DNA from: Bryopsis sp. KO-2023
Taxonomy: Eukaryota; Chlorophyta; Ulvophyceae; Bryopsidales; Bryopsidaceae
Assembly: GCA_030272585.1 (NCBI GenBank)
Contig: BSYQ01000001.1
Coordinates: 9,997,001 to 10,061,000, forward strand
Length of the DNA stretch: 64,000 nucleotides
Direction of reading: 5' to 3'
Shown: one piece after another, positions 11,697 through 22,283 of the stretch
How the letters are laid out: each line of letters starts with the position of its first letter
Numbering within the stretch: position 1 is the stretch's first letter
Notes under the pieces: model-generated
The model's input: only the letters and a program-made list of their open reading frames with translations
The model's database searches: none
Told to the model about the DNA's origin: nothing
Program-made: the position numbers and the translations under genes

Positions 11697-14600
11697 ATGC
11701 CAATTATGGACGAAAACGACGTGTCGCTACCGAAGGGTAAGCGGAAGTGGAGTTGGTGGAGGGAAAACCGAGAAAAAGTGTTTTCTTGACCTGGTGTGAC
11801 GGATCTTTTCGATATCCTTTTTTTTGGGGGGGGTTCGGGGACAGGTTTGTTGAGGTCTTTTGGGTTTCTGGTGCGCAGCGACGCTCTCGAAGATGATACG
11901 AGAGTTCATGCCGGCCGATTTGAGGCTTGCGGGAGACACTATGGACATGCTCATCGAGTGTTGCACAGGTGCGTTTTTCGCCGGAACCCTGCGCGAAGCC
12001 TCGAGTTTTTGTCTGTATCTGTCGTGGTTTTCCATAAGCTGGTCTCGAACGAGCGCAGGGAGGGCAGCGTATTTTCCGACGAAGGTCTGCTGCTTCCATC
12101 AGAATGGAAGCCAACCGTTCGTTCGGTTGCGCTGTTGGTCCTCGCGGTCCCCGCTGACGGAAAATTCTCCCTGTTTTCCTTTTGCAGAGTTTGTGAGCCT
12201 GGTATCCTCCGAGTCCAACGACGTTTCCAACTGCGAAAAACGCAACACCATCCATCCCGAGCACGTCCTCCGGGCGCTGCGCGAGCTCGGGCTGCAGGAG
12301 TTCGTGAAAGAAGTCACGAACACCTGGGAGGCGTGGAAGGAGGAATCCAAATGTAGGCCAACAGGTGCAAACCCCACCCAACCCTCCCGGCACCATCTGG
12401 AGCCAACTACTGTGGCAAAGCTGCCACTGCACAGGAGCAGTGGGATGCGATGCTGTTGTTGATGGTAGATGCTTTCTCTGAGTTTTGGTAGATCATACTG
12501 ACTTCTGGGGATGTGCCTTTCAGGTACCCACAAGCCTGGCAACCGAAAAACAGCAGCCGATGCTGCAGGTTTGACTGAAGAAGAACAGGTAATTTTCCCC
12601 TTCGATGCTTTGCTGGCATGCAGGATCTGTTCTCTGGTTGGAAATGGTGATGATTGTGGGTTTGGTTGCATCGTGAATTGCAGATTGCTCTCCAGCAGCA
12701 ACTCTTTGCTGCAGCCAGGCGGTCATTTCAGCTCCCAGAGGTAAACAGTGAAGCCGGTCTTTCTCCAGGTGTCACTGCCCCTGATGGAACGAGCTTTCCC
12801 ACCCCAGAGCATGGGGCGCACCCCGGTGTTCTCCAAAGTCATAACTACCTGGGACATCCGATGATGCCCCCTGCTGTGCAATCTGGCGGGTTTGCGCACC
12901 TGCCTCAATACCCTGCACAAGGGCCGCAGCTTGGTGGAGTTTACCCGTCGCATCTGTATGGTTACCCCACCACCGGAGCAGAAGGACAGATGATCCCGCC
13001 CCATGCAGCGGATGCGAAGCCTGAAGTGATGGACCCCCGTGGGCAGTCTGCTGGAGGGGTATACTATGCCACTCAGGGCGGAAACGTGGCCAATGAACCC
13101 GCAGAGCCAGCTTCTCGATATGGCGCGGATGTCTTGCCGATTCCCCCTCTTCAAGTGCAGCCCATTCCATCTGCATTTCACCCAGCTGCGAGCGACTCAA
13201 GATTATCCGGACCCTCCCTGTTGCCGGGATCTCATCCCCAGAGCTCTATTTCGAACCAAGGGGCTCCACAGCAATCTGCCTCGACCCCTCCTCAACAAGC
13301 TGGGCAGCCCATGTTTCTGATGAGACCTGCAGCATTTGTTTCACCGTCTGCACCTGCGGAGCCAGCGGGCAATGTTCAAACAGTTTGGACGCATGCTGTT
13401 CCCCAAGGCCTCCCCGAGCTGCAGCTTTCGCAGCCTGTTGTGGTCATTCACAATGGAGTGCAGCACCTGATTCCTCTTCAGACTTTGTTGTCACAAGTTG
13501 GTGGTCTCCAGCAGTTCAGGGTCGGGCCCGCCCCTCAACAACAGCAGCAACAGTCTGGCAGCTCCGCAAAACCAGAGGATCCGAGATGCCCTGCGCAGGC
13601 TGAAGTACAAGTCAGCACAGGTCAAGCAGCCAACAATGCGGCCCCACAGCAACAGGAGAAGGAAGAGGACCGACCAGTAACCAAGTTTGCTGAGCCAAGC
13701 CTCGATTCAACTTCGAACAGGGCAAATGGAGGGATGGAGGAGGGATCCAGTCAGCCTGATTCGAGGGATGGTTCGACTGGGATAGCCCGATCTGGACAAG
13801 GTCTGGGTGAAAGCAGTGCGGAGGTGCCAGCAATGCCGTTGCAGCCTACCCAGCCAATGTTGGTTCCTTTGGGATTGATGGGTGTTTCGCCAAAAACGGA
13901 TCCACATGGGGCTGTGGCAAGCATGGAGCGCATGTTTGAGACGAGTCCATCGACTGCACGTGTTCCCCTCGGTAGGCAAATTTATGGATTTTGTCATGTC
14001 CATTTCTTGGGTTATCCCCATTTCCATATCTGCAGATGGAGCAGAACTTCTGAAAGTTGTCAAGGAATCTGAACTCGGTTGGCTTCCTTCCATTTTCCAA
14101 CGACTGATATCCATGAGGAGGGTCTGACTGTGCTTTTCTGCTGTCTTTTGTTGCAGAGCCGTTTCAAGCAGGTGGCACCCTTGTGTCCCGTGGACCTATC
14201 GGAGAAATTCCCCCTCTCAACGCTATGACGATGATGCCACCAGCTATCATTGGGCATTCCGCTTCACCCCCTGGACCTCCTCCTCCAAGGCCACACCACC
14301 ACAATGGCTCCTTCTCTGGAGCCGTACCTTCTGCACCGCACCCCTGCATCCCTTCTTCACCCCAGGGACCGACTGCTGCCAGGCTCAATACTGCCACGGG
14401 AAATCCAGCTTGCGTTGGAAGCAACCCACGTGTGACAACAGGAATTAATGGGAGTGGTGCTGCAAATCACCAGATAGCGTCTGACATGGGTGCAAGCCCT
14501 GCTCCGCCACGAATTCCAGCTGAGGGTCGAATTCCAGCTGATGTGATGGCGGTCGATGAAAAACCAAAGCAAGGATTGAAAAGAGGACGAGAAGGTGGCG

Positions 14601-14854
14601 ACGCCCGAGCTGGTGGAGGTGATCGAGTTGCACCTGGGGATGGTTCCGCTGAGGAGGACAGGCAAAAACATGTCAGAAGGAGGATCTCTACTGGCAATGA
14701 TGCAGATTTGCCAGTTTCTGATGTGAACGTGGTTGATCGGAGTGTGGGCGAGCTCAGTCGAGATATTACTAATCCACCACCTTCGATGGGGAGCGGTTTC
14801 GCCAGAAAAGAAAATGGTTGTGACGTGGTGGGTAGGGTCGAACAGCAGCGATAG
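11697..14854 (+). CDS. DR1: Dr1/NC2-beta histone-fold transcription repressor with long C-terminal tail
   Basis: Subunit of negative cofactor 2, which with NC2-alpha (DRAP1) clamps TBP on promoter DNA and blocks TFIIA/TFIIB. Exons: 11697-11736, 11879-11968, 12188-12352, 12524-12588, 12684-13971, 14157-14854. All are GT/AG, in frame, 781 aa. The histone fold covers residues about 9-95 and carries plant-like Dr1 strings: SLPKAT near the start, LIECC, SSESNDV, and TIHPEHVLRAL. It is followed by TEEEQIALQQQLFAAAR, matching the conserved post-fold segment of plant Dr1. After that come about 640 residues rich in Pro, Gln, Gly and Ser. Known Dr1 proteins are roughly 150-180 aa, so this tail is unusually long. 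The last exon ends in a basic/acidic segment with short KR-rich stretches (candidate nuclear signals). It is head-to-head with the ABCG gene. Confidence 0.92.
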
Positions 14855-17696
14855 TTCATCGCTTGCTTGTGCAATTTTTTCTTTTCAATGCGAGGAATAC
14901 TAGAGCATATAGGTGTTTGTCAGATTGGATGTACGAGCGAGTTTTTTGCAATATAGAAAAAGCAGGGGGAGAAGTCAAAATTTTGAAACGGAGGAGCTAG
15001 CTGTGATGGATGTGGGTGATGAAGCGTTATCTTGGGCCATGGAAAACGAGGCATGAGAAAAGAATGGGGGTGGGATTTCAGGGGGTTTTGCGCACACTAC
15101 ATTTCACACTAGATGTAACTGGGATGGCATGTGGGTCAATTGCAAAGTCTGAGAATACTTCACAGAATTCATGAACCCCAACTATCCATATCACACCACT
15201 ATAATCCATAAGTGTCCTCCAGAATAACTGAAAGCAAAAGAAAGACACCCTAAGTGGTTTCTGCACTTGGAATCAGCCAGACCCAGATTTATTTCCCTTG
15301 CACTATTACAATCGCAAAAACTAAGAGATGAAAAAAATAAATTAAGGTTGAAGTAGCCTACAACCTACAGTGAAGTCATCTTTTGAAGACTACAAAAGAT
15401 GAAGTTGATTTTTAGCAAATGTGAAATTAGGTTCAGAGCGCACACAGTGACACTATCATCATCGATGAATCTCATGACCCAAACCCCAAACAATGAACGA
15501 AATGTCATGTTTTGGAAAACCACATTACATGAAAGAAAAAATCTCCTCCTTAACATCACCTCAGCAAAAACCAAGCAACACTGCTGACCCAGCAGTGCCC
15601 ATTTCTTGCTCCAAAATCGTCCAAAAAAAATGCATTTCATTCGAGAAAAAGCGGCTTTGCGCAGGTCCACAGTTTTCTGAGGTGCACCCCAAACTCTTGT
15701 TTTGGGTTCACAAACATTCAGGAAACTATCCACCACCATGGACCAATCGTTGATGAAAGCTAAAAACATTTTATCATTCCATCGTTGAGAAAAACACCAG
15801 TATGAAAAAAAAGGTTACTTCCTTTTTTCATTCTCCGGCCACCAAAAAATGATGAAAAAACAAAAAACAGACTAGAAAACCAATGCATGTGTTTGTTTTT
15901 TTTCTTTTTTTTTTCGAGTTTTTTTTCCCCTTCCGGAACATCAACAAAGTCGGCCCGGATCTTTCAAAAAAAAACAAACTAACGGAGGTGATCCCTGCCT
16001 CCCCCGCAAAAAAAAAAAAGATAAAAAAAACAGAGGATCAATGCATGTCTTTTTTTTGTTTTTCTTTTTTCAAGCTTTTCCCCCTCCCGGAACATTAAAA
16101 AATATGAAAAAAAGAAAAAAGAACCCCCATATCCTTTTATCATTTTTTTTTTTCGGTCTATAATTGTTTCAGCTTTTTGAGACTTAATGTTAGAAAAAAA
16201 AAATGCTCCAAACATTCTTTGCTTGTCACTTCTTTTGTTTTTGAATCCCATCCTTCCAAGTATGAAAAAACACAATACACCAAATCCTTTTACGAAAATA
16301 TATTTCTCGTTTTCCCCCAACCGGCAATGCATCAACTAGAAAACAGAAAAAAACAAAGCACAGAAAAAAGCATCTTCGTTCTTCTCAACCCGAAAACAAA
16401 ACAAAAACAACTGCCATTCAGGAAAACGCAAAAAAAAACTATCAGATACTTTGATAAGACGCCACCGACACTCATCATTTTTCCCTTTCGTTTCCCCCCC
16501 CCCTCACCTTTTCTTTCAAGAATATGCCTAATTAGGCATATAAACAGCGCAGCGCGCTTTTTTCCCACAGCAAAAACGATCAGACACAGCCCTGTGTCTG
16601 ACACAGATCACTGAATCCATCGCACACAAACTTGCAAACTTTCACAATCTTTCGAAAAAATGTTCTTTCACCACCCCCACTTAATTTTTCAACAGTTCTG
16701 TTTTTTTTTCTCTTTTTTTTCGTTTTTCAACAGTTTTTTCTTGACCTCTTTTTTTTTTTCGTTTTTACTGACCCCCTTCTCAATTCGTTGGGAAAAAGCA
16801 CCGCTGCACTGAATACGATAAAGAAAAGGTCCTCAACGTCATTCCTCGATTTTTTTTTTAATAATTTTTTTTCTTCCTTTTTTGAACTTTTCTTTTCTTC
16901 TTGATTTAGAAGGGGTCCACAACCCTAATTTACTTTGAAACTGAACCCCTTTTCAAAAAAAAAAAACCTTTCTTCATTTTGTGCACTCCCTATGATTATG
17001 TCGATATCCCTTTGAAAAAAACAACTTTCGTTTTGTGCACTTCCTTTCATTGTGTCGATAACCCTTCAAAAAAAAAAAAAAAACCTTTTCTTTCGTTTCC
17101 TTTGATTATGTCGATATCCCTTTGAAAAAAACAACTTTCGTTTAACGTGCACTTCCTTTCATTGTGTCGATAACCCTTCAGAAAAACAACAACAAAAACC
17201 TTTCTTTGATAATCCCTTTGAAAAAAAACCCAACCTTGCTTCATTTCATGTACTTCCTTTGATTGTGTCGATTATGACAGTCATCGGGACGCCTAGCCCC
17301 TCGTCATTTCAATTCTATCTACCATTCCATTGCTCGAATACAGATGATCCTACACTAACCCCCCCCCCCCCGTTTTTTTTTTCCTCTTCGGAAACCCTCT
17401 GAACAGACATGCAACTCATGCAATTCTTGTCAAAGTTTTTCAGTGCCCAAAACCTCCTCCCTCCCAATCTTGGCAAAACAACAGTAATTAAAAAACTCCA
17501 CATCATATTTTTGATTTGATCAAAAACACTCGACGTCCTTCACAAACGTTTTTTTTTTTGGCAGCTGACATATTTTTACGATAAACTTTACTTAACATCA
17601 CTTCATTATCTTGTTCTTTTTTTTTTTTCCTTCATCGTTCCGTTAGCGGACTTCTCCGTTCGCTTTTTTTTTTGTACATTATCAATTGCGCTTTTT
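14855..17696. other. Convergent intergenic region, AT-rich and low complexity
   Basis: 2.8 kb between the 3' ends of Dr1 (+) and the kinase (-). It is crowded with T and A homopolymers and has no ORF with recognisable content. An imperfect duplication lies at about 15,880-15,945 and 16,038-16,105; both copies contain ATGCATGT, a T-rich stretch and CCGGAACAT. A second repeat cluster is listed separately. Confidence 0.55.
16978..17270. repeat. 110-bp tandem repeat, about 2.5 degenerate copies
   Basis: Units starting GATTATGTCGATATCCC occur at 16,994 and 17,104 (110 apart). Each contains a half-unit ending GTGTCGATAACCCTTC. A decayed third copy ends near 17,270. Copies are separated by A-runs of variable length. 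Confidence 0.75.
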
Positions 17697-18863
17697 TTAA
17701 AACCAATAGCCATCTGGGACGAAGTCGGGCCTGGCTGCCAACAGCACTCTATCGACGAGGTCTTGTTCCGTTTGCAATACGCTCAGCTGGTCGTCCAAAA
17801 ATGCCGTATCTGATACTTGTTCGTTATACGACCGGACGGTGGGGTCGGGCAGACCTTCTCGAAACCAGGGATCGGTCCAAATCTCGTTCATTGTATACCG
17901 CTGCTCAGGGTTGAAGTTAAGGACGTTGTTGAGGAACGCCTTGCACTCGCTGGATAGATCCAAGAGAGCATACGGCGCCATGAAATCCACGCCACCGGTC
18001 TCCACAAGATTACGTAGCGTCTTGAGAAATTCCGACTGCGAACGACAAGACGTCGTCGGAGAATTCGTCGAACCATCCTGGGGGATCCCAACCGGGAGGC
18101 GGAGGTGCAGCGGGAATTCGTCGGCGCCGATGAGCATCTTGTACAAACAGACGCCGCAGGCAAAAATATCGCTTCGCTTCACGTCTTCGGGGGTGGGCGT
18201 CCCAGAACAGCGAGTGACCAACTCTGGTGCGACATAGCCTTGCTTTCCCACCATCGATAAGGGACGACCGCTTTCGTCGCTCTTGGAAATTGAGTCGTCG
18301 GTGCGGGAGAGTCCAAAGTCGCACAAAATTGCGATCTGCTCGGATTCCGAGTACAGAACGTTGTCCAAACTGATGTCTCGACTGGTCACGCTGCGTTTAT
18401 GGCAATAGTCCACACCCAGAGCGATCTGCTGGAAGATCCAGCGCGCCGTTTTCTCGTCCAGCCGCCCTTCTTTGACGACATACTCTTTTAGAGTTCCACC
18501 GCTGACGTAGTTAAGGAGCATCACGAGATAGTTTCGGGTAACTCGAACTTCCCGGAAACCGACCACGTGCAGGTGCGACAGGCCTCTATGGTTCGTGACC
18601 TCGCGCTTGAGCCTCCTAATCACATCCGGTCGCTGGATGAATGCGCGCGGGTAACACTTCACGGCGACCTGCCCGCTGCTGGCATTCCCGTTCTCGTCGT
18701 TTCCAACCAGCCTCTGATCGTTCGCGCGAACCACGCGGGCCTGGCCTCCCCTTCCGAGCTCGTCAAGCACTTCGAGAAAGGGTGGTAGATCCAAAGCGGG
18801 AAACGCCTCCATTTCGATTCCGTTTTCTTTGTCCGGGTTGTCGTCGACTTGAAAGTTTTCCAT
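17697..18863 (-). CDS. Ser/Thr protein kinase, algal SnRK-like, intronless
   Basis: 388 aa in one exon. Kinase landmarks: glycine-rich loop LGRGGQARVV (36-45), VAVK lysine K69, helix-C glutamate in KREVTNH (E88), catalytic loop SRDISLDN (161-168), DFG at 182-184, APE at 212-214, and the D of SDIFACG (D232). The catalytic loop reads S-R-D instead of H-R-D and has Ser-Leu where Lys-Pro or Lys-Leu is usual; D163 and N168 are kept. SRD loops are familiar in green algal kinases related to SNF1/SnRK2, so this may be active, but the lysine two residues after the catalytic Asp is replaced by Ser. A 25-residue Ser/Asp-rich insertion sits between DFG and APE. It is intronless, unlike its neighbours. 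The substrate is unknown. Confidence 0.9.
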   Translation of the reverse strand: MENFQVDDNPDKENGIEMEAFPALDLPPFLEVLDELGRGGQARVVRANDQRLVGNDENGNASSGQVAVKCYPRAFIQRPDVIRRLKREVTNHRGLSHLHVVGFREVRVTRNYLVMLLNYVSGGTLKEYVVKEGRLDEKTARWIFQQIALGVDYCHKRSVTSRDISLDNVLYSESEQIAILCDFGLSRTDDSISKSDESGRPLSMVGKQGYVAPELVTRCSGTPTPEDVKRSDIFACGVCLYKMLIGADEFPLHLRLPVGIPQDGSTNSPTTSCRSQSEFLKTLRNLVETGGVDFMAPYALLDLSSECKAFLNNVLNFNPEQRYTMNEIWTDPWFREGLPDPTVRSYNEQVSDTAFLDDQLSVLQTEQDLVDRVLLAARPDFVPDGYWF

Positions 18864-19100
18864 TCAGGGCCACGTAACCTTTCCAAAAAAAAGGCAAAGG
18901 ACTACCAACCGCACCTAGCACACACGGGTCTTTTCCGAGGTGGTTTCCGCGATGAGCTTTCTCCGAAACCACACGGCCTTTATTGGTTACCTGGGTTTCG
19001 ACAGCTTGGTGGGTGTAGAAAAAGGATGAGATAGGGTTTGTCAAGATACGTTTTACGATATTGATCCAAATCGTACACTTCCATCAAAAAACGGTTTATG

Positions 19101-19366
19101 CCTGTTACTCCGACCCTGTTACTCCGACTTCGTCCATGTCTGACATCGGGATAGCTCTCATGTCTGACAGTCGGCGCGCGCCGGTCTACCTCGCGGTCGC
19201 TCGACGCGCGCCGGTTCGCGCCGGTCTACCCCGCGCTTGTTTAGCCCACTCGCTTGGCGCGCGCCGGTCGCGCTAACCCTAAACCCTAAACCCTAAACCC
19301 TAAACCCAACCCCCCCTTTTTTTTCGGTCTGACATACAGAGTCGGAGTAACAGGGGTCGGAGTTAT
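19101..19366. repeat. Inverted repeat enclosing GC-rich tract and telomere-type repeats
   Basis: The left arm, about 19,101-19,141, contains two copies of TGTTACTCCGAC and then ATGTCTGAC. The right arm, about 19,326-19,366, is its imperfect reverse complement (GTCTGACAT, then GTCGGAGTAACAG). The ~185-bp loop holds repeated GCGCGCCGGT and the CCCTAAA run. Confidence 0.7.
19273..19307. repeat. Interstitial telomere-type repeat (CCCTAAA)
   Basis: Five consecutive units, the first CTAACCC and then four of TAAACCC. This is the plant-type telomere sequence (TTTAGGG on the other strand). It lies inside the inverted repeat and next to the retrotransposon nest, so it is an internal tract, not a chromosome end. 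Confidence 0.9.
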
Positions 19367-19395
19367 GGGGGTACACCCAAAAAACAGCCCGTCAT

Positions 19396-19521
19396 TTATG
19401 GAAAAAACTGGCTCGAAGTACCCACCCCAACACAACCACACAGACACTCCAAGAAAACTGTAGAAAACATTCATTCAACCTTTAAAAAACTGTCCCATAT
19501 GTTCGAAAAATCAAATATGCC
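19396..19521. repeat. 126-bp direct repeat, outer copy (candidate B2)
   Basis: Matches 19,850-19,975 at 125 of 126 positions by eye; the one difference is T at 19,498 against C at 19,952. In a PAT/Ngaro-type element this would be terminal repeat B2. Confidence 0.85.
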
Positions 19522-19849
19522 TTTGTCCGAAAGAGATTACCCCCTATACAAAATCCTCATTCATTTCCCTGTCACTCTCTTTTCCCCGTGCAGGACTTAA
19601 ACAAAAAACTGCACAAAATACCAAAGAAAAACGGGCCGGGTGGGCGGGAAAAGCAAAAAGGTGGCGAGAACATAAGGACAACGCCTTTTAAAGCCACAGA
19701 AGTAGCCACAATCGAGAACAAGGCGAACGCTGCCCCAAACACAAAATGCAAGCGCTGCCACAAATGCGTCAGCCGCGGCTGACTGTGCCAGCAAAACCCG
19801 CCCAGCACCGAACCAGTCCATAAACTCATGAACTAAAAGTTAATAACAC
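19522..19849. repeat. 328-bp segment between the direct repeats (candidate A2)
   Basis: Lies exactly between the two 126-bp copies with no spare base. If the element has split direct repeats (A1...B1-A2-B2), this is A2 and a matching A1 should exist at the missing 5' end. No ORF of note. Confidence 0.5.
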
Positions 19850-19975
19850 TTATGGAAAAAACTGGCTCGAAGTACCCACCCCAACACAACCACACAGACA
19901 CTCCAAGAAAACTGTAGAAAACATTCATTCAACCTTTAAAAAACTGTCCCACATGTTCGAAAAATCAAATATGCC
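19850..19975. repeat. 126-bp direct repeat, inner copy (candidate B1)
   Basis: Second copy of the 126-bp repeat, offset 454 bases from the first. It is followed within 10 bases by the satellite that trails the YR ORF. Confidence 0.85.
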
Positions 19976-19984
19976 CACCGAACA

Positions 19985-20385
19985 GTCATGGGCTGCACAG
20001 GACAGACCCCTGTCCTGTGCACCGCACAGGACAGGGTTCTGTGCAGGTTCTGTGCACCCTGTGCTGTCCTGTCCTGTGCAGCGGAATTGCACAGGCCAGA
20101 ACAGCACAGACTGTCTGTGCTGTGCACAGGGTCAGACCTGTGCTGCACAGGTGAGCAGACCTGCACAGCACAGCACAGATCTGCACAGAATCTGCACAGA
20201 ACTGCACAGAATCTGCACAGATTTGGCACAGAATCTGCACAGAACTGCACAGAAACTGCACAGATGTTGCACAGACCCTGTCTGTGCTGTGCTGTACAGG
20301 TCTGTGCACCTGTGCAGCACAGGTCTGACCCTGTGCACAGCACAGACAGTCTGTTCTGTCCTGTCCTGTGCACAGGGGTCTCAGC
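19985..20385. repeat. TGCACAG/CTGTGCA satellite with long inverted repeat
   Basis: Made almost wholly of CTGCACAGA-type words and their reverse complement. Segments at about 20,104-20,152 and 20,307-20,355 are near-perfect reverse complements and would form a ~50-bp stem. The loop holds tandem ATCTGCACAGAACTGCACAG words. It lies between the YR stop and the direct repeats. Open frames across it on both strands are products of repetition, not genes. Confidence 0.8.
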
Positions 20386-20435
20386 CCATGTCCGGTCTCA
20401 GCCCATGTCTGGTCTCAGCCCATGTCTGCCACCGA
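20386..20435. repeat. 17-bp tandem repeat, three copies
   Basis: TCTCAGCCCATGTCYGG is repeated three times just downstream of the YR stop codon. Confidence 0.8.
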
Positions 20436-20447
20436 ACCGCCACCGCG

Positions 20448-21799
20448 TCACTCGAAGACAGAAGTATCATCGAGAAAAGACGCAGGAGGCGCAGACAAGC
20501 CCGCGAACAGGGTAGCACCAAAGGGTGCTGCCGAAGCTGCCAAGTCCAAATAACGCCAGATTGCGTTAGAGCGGGCAGACCATCCACCCCAAATGCGCAG
20601 CTTCCAAACTGGGACTCCGGAATGGAGAGCCGCTGTAGCGCCACCACGACGCAGCGAGTGCGAAGTCCAGTCACCTGGGGGCAGCAAGGGCTGGTAGAAC
20701 TCACAGAAAGCTTGAAACCTGGCGCGAACGGAGGCACCAGTGGTGGGGGGAGGGTCATCAGGTAACTGCCAGATGTAGGACGATTCAGTGCCAGCAGCGA
20801 TCCAAGCTTCACGACGCCGGGAAAAATAGAGCAGGTACAGGTCCAGGAGAAAGGAGGGGAGATCCCTGAGGGTGCGCAGTCGCAACCGCTGCGAACTTTG
20901 GGAGCCGACGCCCTTGGTATACCTCTCTCGAAAAAAGAGAGCTTGGTCGGCCAGTAAAACCTCCAGGTCTCCTTCCAAAACCCCGGCGCCGCTGCAGGAT
21001 CGGGAGAAAAACAGGTAGAGGGTGGTCACGAGTAAGACGTCACGGAAAGGCGCCAATGCCAGCTCCGGCGTCACAGTCGCCAGAATGCGTTCCAGAACGC
21101 TAGGCGAAAACGCTTGAATGGCGTCGTCGCGTGGGCCCTCCTTCCCCCAACCGCTTAGCACGCCGTTGATCATGCTGGTAAAAGTTAAAAGCTCCCAGCC
21201 GAGAAGCTTCATCACACTCGCAACTCCAGAAAGGTAGGTGGTGGCAGTCGTCACAACCACTGAGCCGGAGGCTTTCATGGCATGAACGTAAGCCAGTAAT
21301 GTAGACTCGGCTGGAGGAAAAGCTTCGAAAAGTTCGCCAAGACAAAACAATAAAAACCGAGAAAACTGGGGGCGCAACCCCTTCTGTGTACTGGGCGCCA
21401 ATGCATTCAAACGCTGTTGCAACAAAGCCAAACCTCTCTCCTCGCCCAACGTAGCCAACTGATGGGACCAAAACTCCGAAAAATCGTTCAGCACCAAACG
21501 GGCGACCCAGTCTCCGTTTGATAAACAGTCCAGCGCCAACTTGAGGCGTTCGGTGGTACGGTCCCTCCGAAACGTCCTGGAATGATCGTGCTCGCGCTCG
21601 GAGGAAAGGTCACTATCCTCTTGGCCGAAGCTGCTATCCGTTGGAACCACGCTCGGTGTCCCCAGTGGGGAACTAGGCACAAGGCTGGCAGACGATTGCG
21701 GAGTAGAAACTCGATAGTCGTCGGCAACTCCGAAATCGGGGGAAACACCCAGTTGCGTTCCCTGCGCCAGCTCGCTAGGGGATGACGTAAGCAGTCGCC
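20448..21799 (-). pseudogene. Tyrosine recombinase of the PAT/DIRS-like element, 5' end removed by E1
   Basis: Encodes the phage-integrase-type recombinase that joins the element's circular DNA to the chromosome. The C-terminal box is clear: HSLRRGGATAAL near 20,640-20,668 supplies His and Arg, then IWGGW, and the nucleophile Tyr in IWRYLDLA near 20,534-20,565. The candidate first Arg lies in FFSRSCSGAG. The open frame runs on to 21,902, but 21,800-21,902 is LTR of E1, so those ~34 residues are not original. In the uninterrupted element this frame overlapped the 3' end of the RT/RNase H ORF. The original start is uncertain. Confidence 0.82.
21488..21794 (-). pseudogene. C-terminal end of the RT/RNase H ORF, displaced by E1
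   Basis: When E1 and one copy of its target duplication are ignored, the RT/RNase H frame at 30,248 continues here without a stop for about 100 codons, to a TGA at 21,488. It overlaps the recombinase ORF in another frame. Overlapping RT/RH and YR frames are common in DIRS-type elements. Content is Pro/Ser/Arg-rich with no recognised domain. Confidence 0.65.
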
Positions 21800-22272
21800 T
21801 GTAGTGAATCCGCCTGCAGACCGCTATTGTGGGATGCTGGCTGTGAACTGCAAGCCTGAAACGGCTTGGAGGGAAAGAATAGACGACTTGGAAGCGAGAC
21901 AAAGGGAGTTCAATCCCAAAGTAAGGTTACAAGAACGTTCAAACCCCAAGAACTTATAGAATACCCTAGCAGCCTTGATCCTAGCTGATCATAGGCTGTA
22001 ACATCAGTCTGCATCACTGCTGCAAGGCATCAGACCTTGCAGTCCTTTCAATCAGAGCCCAGCTCAGCCCCACGGCCATTCCTGTGGTGCTGAGCGACCT
22101 TCTAGAACATTCTAGCTGCCAGCTCAGTAGTCCACGTACTACTTCACTGCCAGCACACCCTGACTGACTGTATGCTGCCTCAGGGCAGCCAGCCTCCTAC
22201 TTAAAGTACTGCAGGACTGTCAGCAAGCCTGTTGACGTACTGCAGGGCTGTCAGAAACCCTGATTCGCTACA
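21800..22272 (-). repeat. E1 3' LTR
   Basis: 473 bp. In + orientation it starts TGTAG and ends CTACA, giving 5-bp inverted termini. No difference from the copy at 29,775 was seen by eye. Confidence 0.95.
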
Positions 22273-22283
22273 TTCCTCCCCAT
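22273..22283 (-). promoter_or_regulatory. E1 polypurine tract
   Basis: Minus strand reads ATGGGGAGGAA directly before the 3' LTR; this is the primer for plus-strand DNA synthesis. Confidence 0.8.

Noticed and set aside
19936-20765. Overlapping long ORFs on both strands across the TGCACAG satellite
   Set aside because: Stops are absent because the repeat unit lacks them; products are Cys/Gln/Thr repeats in all frames.
21800-21902. N-terminal ~34 residues of the recombinase ORF
   Set aside because: They are encoded by the E1 LTR; the same residues open another frame at 29,877 from the other LTR copy.
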